From assembly GCA_018224345.1 (NCBI GenBank), contig JAGTUW010000367.1, positions 1 through 13,356 of the forward strand: a stretch of DNA of 13,356 bases, written 5' to 3'. Position numbers and translations under genes: made by a program. Positions 6,445 to 13,356 of the stretch are shown here, piece after piece. The DNA comes from Bacteroidota bacterium. GTDB lineage: Bacteria; Bacteroidota; Ignavibacteria; SZUA-365. The notes under the pieces are model-generated. The model was not told the DNA's origin and made no database searches. It was given only the letters and a program-made list of their open reading frames with translations. Position 1 is the first letter of the stretch. Each line of letters begins with the position of its first letter.

Positions 6445-9400
6445 TCATATTCGATCGAGGAACTGGGTTTCAGTAACGACGGCAAGCTTGAGTATGCGCT
6501 CCACGCCCAGGTCGGGCATTTCAATGTGGATGTAATACAAACCGCTTGACACGGGGAGACTATTGTCGTTCTGCAGATTCCAGGTTGCATACTGTGTTCC
6601 GTCATCAGGTTTTTCAAATGAGGCCACAAGAATACCGGAAACCGTGTAGATCTTGAATTTCGCTCGCGGCGGAAGATGATTGAAGGTGACGAAGCGTTGA
6701 TATTTATTCTGCTCACGCTTGTTCGCGCCGTAATAAGGATTCGGGAAGACGCTGATATTGATAATGTCTGCTACTGCCTGTTCCTTATCGTAGGACGGCG
6801 GCATCGTCGTGAACACGTATTTGTCCTCGGAGGAAAACGGTGTTTTCGGAGTGATGCGATACTTGCTACCGTTCCGCCAGGGCCGCTCAACACCGATGTA
6901 CTGTTGCTTCAACAAATACCAGCCCCAGTAGATCACAGGCATCTCGCTCCCGCGCGTGGAGAGCGAAAAGTCAGAATCTGCAAAAACCGGATTCGGTGTA
7001 TCGCTGTAAGGCATATCAAGAATAAAGAGTTGTTCGCGATGTGCGACATCGTTGGTTGGCGTGTAGGTTTCGTTGTTCCCGCCAAGGTTTGCCTGCTCAA
7101 CCCACGCATATTGCAACTGCGTATGATTCTCGGGATTGACATCCGTCACGTCCCAGACCTGTATCGGGGAGTCGAAATAGCCGATAAAACCATAATTCGG
7201 GCGGTGTCCGCGTTTGTACATGTAACCTTTCGACGGGTTTTCAGTATCGAAACGGATTTCGACGACCTTTTTGACTTCATAGCCCTTGATTGAGCTTCCG
7301 AAGGAACCCGGCCCCGCGATGACCGATGAAGTGTATCCCATTTGCCAGGAATAGCCACCGCGCCCTTCCCTGTCGCCTTCATGCGGTTCGAAAACCTCAG
7401 GGCCACCGGACCATTCGATGCGAAGGATTTCATCATGATTCTCATGTGGCGCATTCGGATCGAAGCCATCACGGTTGAACTGCCGGTAATGGCCCGTCCC
7501 GCTTACGCCGATCTTGAATCCGTCGACAAGGTAGAATTCCTTCTCGAGACCTTCCATGGATTCACTGCCATTGATAACGACCTGGTTCTTCGTGATGTTG
7601 CGCAGTGTCCACGCAGCATAGTTCTGGAGGGTCAGCGTCTCGTCGATGATGCCATTGAGCGAATGGTCATAAGCACTTTCCACTTCGCCCGTCGATTTGA
7701 AGGTCACCTCATAGGTATCCCCGGTCATTTCCAGGGGGTCGACGACGACGACATCGACGAAGCCGGCGGAGACACCGGTCGTATGATTCACCGGGATATG
7801 TTCATCCACCTGTTCGCCAAAACGTACGCCGGGATCGGTTGTCTGGGGACGCACTTCTATTATCTTCGGTGAGGATTCCAGCTGGCGGGGTGAGGCATCG
7901 GGATCTTCATTAAATGCGTAGGACGTGACCGCGAAGTAATACGGTTGATTGTTGACCAGCGGGCGGTCCGTCAGTATGTCGGTGGTCACATCGTACATAC
8001 GGATGACACCGCCATCGTTCCCGAGCTGTTGAGGCATTTCGAGAATGAGACCGGATTCATCATCGATAACTTCGTCGAAAATAACGGTCACGCCATCCTC
8101 AATATCATAGGTGGCCAGGCGAATACCATCATCGAGAGTGGAACTCCGTGTCGGGAATTGGTAGACATTATAGCCCTGGAATCTGAAGCCACGGTCAAAG
8201 TGACCTTCAGTTCGCTGCACCTGTGCAGGGTCTCCCCAATTCAGAATAATGCGCTTCGGCAGCAGTGAGACATTGATATTCGGTGAAGGCGGTGCCTTGG
8301 GGAGATCGAAATTGTTGTCGAAAGCAAGCTGTGCAAATCTATCAAAGAATTTAAGCACTTTGATGCTGTTGAGCCGATCAGATCCCAGCCCGACGATTGA
8401 GGATACGACAACCTCCTGCGTATCACCGACAGCGAGGGTAAAGGGCCCTGCCGTCATCAGGAAGCGCCGGTCACCGGGGGAATTGATGATACCGTCGACC
8501 CAGCCATCTCCGGTCAACGGGTCACCGGCGAGCGCGACCGTCACCTCGTTGCCTGTGGTCGGGTCGATGTAGCGCCCACCATTCCAGAGGCGACCGAGCT
8601 GATAGAAATACATCATCTGCGAACCGATCGGCTGACGCAACGTAGGATCGCGGTAGATCGAACTGCCGTTGATATAAAATGCGAAGGTCGACACCGGAAG
8701 ATTTCTGTAACCTGCGCGTATCCCGAAGTTGTACACCGCAGAATCACCGGCACTCTCGACGAGAGGCCCCTGGAAGAAATCGTATCCTGCCGCGGGAGGG
8801 ATACCGTACACTTCATCACTGGAGAGGCCGTTATAGACATATCCGAGACTGAGTGTCGTATCTATACCGACAAAATCATCAAAGGCATCCCCGAGGTCGG
8901 GATCCGACCATTTCGAGAAATAGGCCTCTTGCAGATCATTGATACCCTTGTTGATCACCGTATACTTGGTGAAAACAATGTTCGCGAGAGGACCAGTACG
9001 CTGATATGCCCACACGAGTGTGTGTAATTCCAGGCCGATAAAGGGAGAACCATAGAGATTCAACGCCTTCGCCGGGTTCAGATCATTGGAAACGAACCAG
9101 ATCGTCTCGTCGCCGGGCAACATGGGGGTATCGGTTGTACAGGAGTCATAACCGACTTCCAGGAACTCCTGGAAATCCGGTGAATAGATACCGTCACCGT
9201 CCTTGTCTACCCATGGCGCACCATGATCGACAGGCCACTCTTCGTAGTCCTGGCGCATCTGCACCTGCATCTGCTCACCGAGGTTGTAGAAATCATCTTC
9301 ACCGACTTTACGGATTTTGTAGATACGATTTCTCGGATCACTCGGATCGGATGCCGTGCCGTCAGCGAGTATCGGACCGGCCTGAAGACCGGCATTATAG

Positions 9401-9714
9401 GTGGCGCCACCGACCCGGACCTCTCCTTCGACGAGACCACCCCAGACGATTCCATCAGTGAAGATCACATATTTCGCACTGCCGGTCGGCCATTCGAAGC
9501 CGGAGGCACTTGTGCCCGGATTGTGTGCCATACGGCCATTGTTCGATAACCACATCAGGCAGTTGTTTATCGAGATGAAGTCCCATTGATCATCCGCGGC
9601 TTCCTTGCGAAGTTCGGATGCGGACTTCTTTTCTCCCTCCGGGGACTCCGCGTAGGCGGGTATGACCAACGCCAGCAGGAGCAGAGGGATGAGGATTCTT
9701 GTTGTGTATTTCAT
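6445..9714 (-). CDS. Large secreted protein with fibronectin III-like domain and T9SS type A-like C-terminal sorting domain
   Basis: The start at 9714 gives 1089 residues, with GGAG nine bases upstream and a clear signal peptide (MKYTTRILIPLLLLALVIPA, cleavage near AYA-ESP). I do not recognise the N-terminal half (about 45-470); it has blocks such as CLMWLSNNGRMAHNP (52-66) and KYVIFTDGIVWGG (81-93), plus a DKDGDG calcium-loop-like motif (170-175). A fibronectin III-like region spans about 474-605 (IILNWGDP, FQGYNVYQ, PYYFAVTSYAFN). The C-terminus (about 983-1080) matches a type A sorting domain: VFPNPYY, RFVTFNHLPP, KIYTVSGILV and SSGLYYIHIEM. These domains direct T9SS export and surface attachment or release. 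No protease, glycosidase or other catalytic motif is visible. It sits 40 bp after the receptor gene and 62 bp before the PorV-like gene, so it is likely their exported or surface partner. Confidence 0.85.
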   Translation of the reverse strand: MKYTTRILIPLLLLALVIPAYAESPEGEKKSASELRKEAADDQWDFISINNCLMWLSNNGRMAHNPGTSASGFEWPTGSAKYVIFTDGIVWGGLVEGEVRVGGATYNAGLQAGPILADGTASDPSDPRNRIYKIRKVGEDDFYNLGEQMQVQMRQDYEEWPVDHGAPWVDKDGDGIYSPDFQEFLEVGYDSCTTDTPMLPGDETIWFVSNDLNPAKALNLYGSPFIGLELHTLVWAYQRTGPLANIVFTKYTVINKGINDLQEAYFSKWSDPDLGDAFDDFVGIDTTLSLGYVYNGLSSDEVYGIPPAAGYDFFQGPLVESAGDSAVYNFGIRAGYRNLPVSTFAFYINGSSIYRDPTLRQPIGSQMMYFYQLGRLWNGGRYIDPTTGNEVTVALAGDPLTGDGWVDGIINSPGDRRFLMTAGPFTLAVGDTQEVVVSSIVGLGSDRLNSIKVLKFFDRFAQLAFDNNFDLPKAPPSPNINVSLLPKRIILNWGDPAQVQRTEGHFDRGFRFQGYNVYQFPTRSSTLDDGIRLATYDIEDGVTVIFDEVIDDESGLILEMPQQLGNDGGVIRMYDVTTDILTDRPLVNNQPYYFAVTSYAFNEDPDASPRQLESSPKIIEVRPQTTDPGVRFGEQVDEHIPVNHTTGVSAGFVDVVVVDPLEMTGDTYEVTFKSTGEVESAYDHSLNGIIDETLTLQNYAAWTLRNITKNQVVINGSESMEGLEKEFYLVDGFKIGVSGTGHYRQFNRDGFDPNAPHENHDEILRIEWSGGPEVFEPHEGDREGRGGYSWQMGYTSSVIAGPGSFGSSIKGYEVKKVVEIRFDTENPSKGYMYKRGHRPNYGFIGYFDSPIQVWDVTDVNPENHTQLQYAWVEQANLGGNNETYTPTNDVAHREQLFILDMPYSDTPNPVFADSDFSLSTRGSEMPVIYWGWYLLKQQYIGVERPWRNGSKYRITPKTPFSSEDKYVFTTMPPSYDKEQAVADIINISVFPNPYYGANKREQNKYQRFVTFNHLPPRAKFKIYTVSGILVASFEKPDDGTQYATWNLQNDNSLPVSSGLYYIHIEMPDLGVERILKLAVVTETQFLDRI

Positions 9715-9754
9715 GTAGTGCTTCTCCAACATTCTTGTTCTGCCGAAAGACCGG

Positions 9755-12724
9755 TTAGAAATTAACTCGCATACCGAAGATGATACGACGCGGGGGACCC
9801 CAGACGCCGGCATTCATCAGTACCTGCTGATAGTAGAAATCTTCGTACAATTGAGCGAACACATCGCCATACGTTGCGTAATTCGCCAACCGCGTCTGTC
9901 CCTCGTCAGTAGCGAGGAAGTTGTTGCTCTCGGCGGAACCGGACGTTGCATACACCCCGGTCACGTTCTTGATGTTCAACAGATTCGTCACCCAGATGTA
10001 GAAGTTCACATTGAGATTCGCTATCGGTATGGTCTTGTCGACGCGACCATCGAGCATGAAATACCACGGTGTCCGCGAGGCGTTGAGCGGCTCGATCGGC
10101 GTGCGGCGGTTACCGAAACTGAATTCATTGACGCGTGTATAGGGTGAACCGCTATTGAACTGGAACAGAAGGTTGACACCGAAATTCTCGAGAATCTTTG
10201 CGCCGAAGAGTTCCGGGCCGTCGTTCGGGCGGAAACGATAATCGACGTTGATCGACCCGCGATGCGTCTGATCGAAATCAAGTGTCATCGGGTATTTCGG
10301 GAGGAAGGGTGTCTCTGTCGGAGACAGCCAGAGGGCACGGAACGCAGATGAAGGACTTGACCCCGTGCCGCGGGCGTCACTATAGGTGTAGTTTGCCTGA
10401 AGCTGAATACGATCGGTACGACGCATGACGATGGTCAGAGACGCACCGGTCGTTGTCGCGAAATCACCGTTGACCCAGGCATAATACGACTGATGTTCGG
10501 CACCGAATTCAGCGGGTACCATGCGCTGCTGGATCTGGTCGCGAATGTCCTTGTAAAATGCATTGATATCAAATGCAAGATTGGCACCGATCTGCTGCCG
10601 GAAACCAAAATCATACTGAATGGTTTTTTCCGGGCGAAGGCCGAAGCCTACCGGCGAAGAAATCGCGTAGCCACCCTTGATCTGAGCCGACATTGTCGCA
10701 TTGCCGAGGTAGAGGTTACGCAGGCGTGATTGCTGAACGAAAATACCGTACTGTGCGTAGAATACGGTCTGATCGGTCACGGGGAAGGAAAAGCCGATAC
10801 GGGGGCTGACGGTTTCCGACGGATCCGCATCCTTGAGGTTCGCCGATGACTGATCGATCAACCCATCCGAAGTGAACTTGATGTTATTGGGATCAACGAA
10901 CACCTGCGAATTCGTGTTGATGTAATCATAACGCAGACCGATATTGATGACGAGATCTTCCAGTTCGATCTTGTCCATGGCATAGAAAGCTGCAAAAATC
11001 GGTTCTTTCGGACCGTTCTCACCGCTGTCAACCCTCCGGCCATAATAATCATACCCGTAGTTGTTGGTCCCTGAGGAAGCGGCGATCTCCAGTTCGTTCG
11101 CATCGGGGTTACCGCGTACGAAGGAGGCAAGATTGAAGGCGCTGATTCCGAAGGTGCGAATCGAATACCGTGTGAACTCGGCTCCCGTCTTGATCTCGTG
11201 AGTGCGGCCGATCTGATGAACGAAATTGATCTTTCCCTGAATCGAATTGAAGGTCTCCTTGCCGTAACTCGAACCGATCGGGTAGCCAAAGGGATAGAAG
11301 CTCGACCCGAAAACCGTTGTCGGCTGCTCCGGAGTTCCATCACGAAGGAAATGATACCCGTATTGGGCATTCGCCACGGAATCACCATAGGCAAAGATAT
11401 CATGCTTCAGATCGGGATCCATTTGAATACCGAATGTCCCCATATAGCCGAGGTACATTTCATAAAATGTCGAAGGACTCAGGAGATGAGTGAACTTTGC
11501 GTTGATACTGTAATTCTCGCTCTCGTTCAACCCCGCACGCTGCTCGGCGAGTTGTGTAGTCAAACCTGCACCACCGCGACTGGTATTGTAGGAATACGAG
11601 CCATCGACGCGGATATTGATCGGATTGAGATCAAACGTGAGGTTGCCGTTGAGAGCATAGTTCTGCGAGGCGGCATTGAGGAAATACCCACCCGGAAAAC
11701 GGTAATCAACCTTTTCCGCGGAAGAACCGAGCCGGGGGTCGAAGATACCGACTTTCTCCTGTTCCTCGGGGGTCAGCAGGGAATGCGCATCCGTTTCCCG
11801 GAGCAGAGGGTCATACTTCGTCGTCAGATCGTAATCTTCACGCCAGCCCGAAGCCGGAGTGCGACGGAAAGAATTCTGTCCCGCAACGAAAAACTTCACA
11901 GGTCCATACAGCGGGCCACCTGCAGTCATGATATAGGTGCTGAAACCGGTCTTGTACGTCCCCATTGTCCGCTCTCCATAATCGGCCCAGGGGTAATTGT
12001 CTGTGTAGGATTCAAACTCCACACGCAACCCGCGACCACCGGTACGAGTTGTCGTGGAAATGAGTCCGCCATTGGCACCACCGAACTCGGCGGAATAGCC
12101 ACCGGCCTGTAAACTCTGTTCGGCAATAGCGTTGTTGATCACGGTCAGCGAACGACCACCGTACAGGGGATTGTTCACCGGCATACCATTGACCTGATAA
12201 CCGGTTCCGTCGGCGCGACTGCCGCGAACGAAAATCGAACTGCCGAATGAGACGACGCCCGCCTGCAAGGCAGTGATACCTTCCACACCACGGACAGGAA
12301 GATTCTCGATATCATCCTGTGTCACGGTGGATTTCGCGTTCGTGATATTCTTGTCGACAAGCGGTTTTTCCGCGATGATCACCACCTCACCGACCTGGTA
12401 GGCGTCGGAAGGAAGTTGAACATCCTTGTCCGTTGTTTCGTTGGAACGGACAAGCACATTTTCCACCGTAACCTGCTTGTAGCCGATGTAACTGACGGTA
12501 ATGGTTACTCGGCCGATGGGGACGTTCAGTACGACGTAACCACCATTGACATCGGTTGCCGCACCGCGGGTGGTACCACCCGAATTCACTATGACGTTCG
12601 CTCCGATCAACGGTTCTCCTGTTTCGAGATCCGTGACCTTGCCGGCCAACTTACCGGTCTGCCCGAAGGCAACGGCCGGAAGGAACAGCAATGGAAGCAG
12701 AACGAACAGTAGCTTTTTGTGCAT
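9755..12724 (-). CDS. TonB-dependent outer-membrane receptor with N-terminal carboxypeptidase-regulatory-like domain
   Basis: The product is 989 residues from the ATG at 12724, with GGAGG six bases upstream. A signal peptide (MHKKLLFVLLPLLFLPAVAF, cleavage near AFG-QTG) is followed by a CarboxypepD_reg-like beta-sandwich (about 25-104: GKVTDLETGEPLIGANVIV, then GGYVVLNVPIGRVTITVSYI). Next comes a TonB-box-like stretch (VGEVVIIAEKPLVDK, 111-125), then a plug domain (about 127-230) with NLPVRGVEGI, IFVRGSR and GGYSAEFGGANGGLI. The remainder is a 22-strand-type barrel rich in aromatic residues, ending VNF. Such receptors use TonB-ExbBD energy to import ligands across the outer membrane. No SusD partner follows, and there is no STN signalling domain despite the sigma factor elsewhere in the window. 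It is the first gene of the envelope operon. The ligand is unknown. Confidence 0.95.
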   Translation of the reverse strand: MHKKLLFVLLPLLFLPAVAFGQTGKLAGKVTDLETGEPLIGANVIVNSGGTTRGAATDVNGGYVVLNVPIGRVTITVSYIGYKQVTVENVLVRSNETTDKDVQLPSDAYQVGEVVIIAEKPLVDKNITNAKSTVTQDDIENLPVRGVEGITALQAGVVSFGSSIFVRGSRADGTGYQVNGMPVNNPLYGGRSLTVINNAIAEQSLQAGGYSAEFGGANGGLISTTTRTGGRGLRVEFESYTDNYPWADYGERTMGTYKTGFSTYIMTAGGPLYGPVKFFVAGQNSFRRTPASGWREDYDLTTKYDPLLRETDAHSLLTPEEQEKVGIFDPRLGSSAEKVDYRFPGGYFLNAASQNYALNGNLTFDLNPINIRVDGSYSYNTSRGGAGLTTQLAEQRAGLNESENYSINAKFTHLLSPSTFYEMYLGYMGTFGIQMDPDLKHDIFAYGDSVANAQYGYHFLRDGTPEQPTTVFGSSFYPFGYPIGSSYGKETFNSIQGKINFVHQIGRTHEIKTGAEFTRYSIRTFGISAFNLASFVRGNPDANELEIAASSGTNNYGYDYYGRRVDSGENGPKEPIFAAFYAMDKIELEDLVINIGLRYDYINTNSQVFVDPNNIKFTSDGLIDQSSANLKDADPSETVSPRIGFSFPVTDQTVFYAQYGIFVQQSRLRNLYLGNATMSAQIKGGYAISSPVGFGLRPEKTIQYDFGFRQQIGANLAFDINAFYKDIRDQIQQRMVPAEFGAEHQSYYAWVNGDFATTTGASLTIVMRRTDRIQLQANYTYSDARGTGSSPSSAFRALWLSPTETPFLPKYPMTLDFDQTHRGSINVDYRFRPNDGPELFGAKILENFGVNLLFQFNSGSPYTRVNEFSFGNRRTPIEPLNASRTPWYFMLDGRVDKTIPIANLNVNFYIWVTNLLNIKNVTGVYATSGSAESNNFLATDEGQTRLANYATYGDVFAQLYEDFYYQQVLMNAGVWGPPRRIIFGMRVNF

Positions 12725-13250
12725 ACGAGCCTCCAAAGATTATAAGCTAAAGACTTTTGTGTACGTATTCATGCTGAAGCGAGAAGGTGATCAACCATTG
12801 CAATCACAGGTGAGGAACCGGGAGCGGTCGCGTGAACAAAGGAGAAGGCCACTCCATCTATTCCGGTAGACACATTTTCGTGAAAAGCGTTACGTCCTTC
12901 ATGGACACACTGCCCCAGGCCATTCCCGACGGATGGGGAGATGTCTGCGAACGATTCATATCACAGGCACAACCGGAATGAGAACTGTTGACGAAAAGCT
13001 TATTCACAAACTCTGATGATCAATTGGTGAACAACACCATTATTTCAATATCAGATTTTTCAATCTGCTTTCCAAGCCTCCCCGCAGGGAGAACATGCTT
13101 TTTCAGAATGTCCGGATTGACGATCCGTGACGATTCTTCTGTCAAGGTAATAAACAATTTGTTTTTTTTACAAGCATCGATGTTTCTGCCTGAAATGAAA
13201 AGGAATTCGTACTTTTCCCTGTGTGACAATCAACCGGGAAGCGCCTCACC
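12725..13250. promoter_or_regulatory. 526-base divergent intergenic region between the receptor operon and cstA
   Basis: I find no convincing gene here. Seen: GTGAT/ATCAC inverted repeat (12787-12791, 12803-12807); a hairpin CAGATT-TTTC-AATCTG (13052-13067); a GC-rich hairpin CTCCC-CGCA-GGGAG (13078-13091); and two copies of TGACGAT ten bases apart (13118-13124, 13128-13134) inside a wider TTGAC/GTCAA inverted repeat ending at 13145. A 49-codon GTG frame (12832-12981) with an upstream GGGAG is possible but unproven. The length and repeats suggest regulation of cstA and/or the receptor operon. No clear promoter with both elements could be assigned to either side. Confidence 0.4.
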
Positions 13251-13356
13251 ATGAATGCACTGCTGATCATGCTATTCTCCTTTGCCGGGTACCTGCTGAT
13301 GTACCGCTTCTACGGCCGTTTCATCGGCCGCAGAATCTTTGCGATCGACGACGGGA
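13251..13356 (+). CDS. cstA: Carbon starvation protein CstA, N-terminal fragment cut by window edge
   Basis: Only 35 codons are visible, beginning MNALLIMLFSFAGYLLMYRF and continuing through YGRFIGRRIFAIDDG. A first membrane helix followed by the YRFYGRF...KIF-like signature and an acidic turn is the characteristic start of CstA/BtsT-family transporters, which are normally about 480-700 residues with many membrane helices. Characterised members are inner-membrane peptide or pyruvate transporters induced by carbon starvation. The ATG at 13251 follows a weak GGGAAG. It is divergent from the receptor operon across a 526-base region, so its promoter must lie there or within that region's repeats. 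The identification rests on a short segment and would be settled by the sequence beyond the window. Confidence 0.8.
   Translation, partial: MNALLIMLFSFAGYLLMYRFYGRFIGRRIFAIDDG

Noticed and set aside
12739..12744. Perfect TATAAT on the minus strand upstream of the receptor gene
   Set aside because: Transcription would start about eight bases before the ATG and remove the GGAGG ribosome-binding site, and there is no matching -35 element (TACGTA at 17 bases).
12781..12860. Possible cobalamin riboswitch near a GCCACT sequence
   Set aside because: The flanking conserved elements of the B12 riboswitch core are missing; only a short chance match remains.
13020..13229. 69-codon minus-strand open frame in the intergenic region
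   Set aside because: No ribosome-binding site, no recognisable features, and it lies across the repeats and hairpins of an AT-rich regulatory region.

Overview
The window is about 13.4 kb of gene-dense, moderately GC-rich bacterial DNA. It most likely comes from the Bacteroidota/Chlorobiota (FCB) side of the tree, for example an Ignavibacteria- or Kapabacteria-like lineage. That is an inference from gene content: a TonB-dependent receptor with an N-terminal carboxypeptidase-regulatory-like domain, a large exported protein ending in a type IX secretion (T9SS) type A-like sorting domain, and a PorV/PorQ-family outer-membrane barrel. Several genes have recognisable Shine-Dalgarno sequences (GGAG-type), which is less typical of core Bacteroidetes.

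Layout. (1) Positions 1-4055, minus strand, transcribed right to left: a four-gene cluster of a YmdB-like metallophosphoesterase, folD (one-carbon folate metabolism), an alanine-dehydrogenase-family gene, and an acetyl-CoA hydrolase/CoA-transferase cut by the window edge. The genes overlap or are separated by only about 40 bp, so they look like one operon. (2) Positions 4207-5099, plus strand: a divergent ECF sigma factor, then a tRNA-Pro(CGG) with its own promoter and a strong intrinsic terminator. (3) Positions 5270-12724, minus strand: a three-gene envelope operon of a TonB-dependent receptor, a 1089-residue exported protein with a T9SS-type C-terminal domain, and a PorV-like barrel, closed by an intrinsic terminator facing the tRNA terminator. 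(4) Positions 12725-13250: a long intergenic region with several inverted and direct repeats. (5) From 13251, plus strand: the start of a carbon-starvation protein CstA gene.

How the genes may work together. The metabolic cluster joins C1-folate chemistry, alanine/pyruvate interconversion and acyl-CoA/acid exchange, which could support amino-acid or peptide use with acid formation. CstA (peptide or pyruvate uptake in characterised homologues) is at the other end of the window, but no shared regulation is visible. The envelope trio resembles a receptor, secreted partner and T9SS shuttle cassette. It has no SusD gene, and the secreted partner has no domain I can recognise in its N-terminal half. 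This cassette is the best candidate here for an incompletely described system.

The two most notable oddities are the alanine-dehydrogenase-like protein, in which two residues considered catalytic in characterised enzymes appear replaced, and the envelope trio itself.
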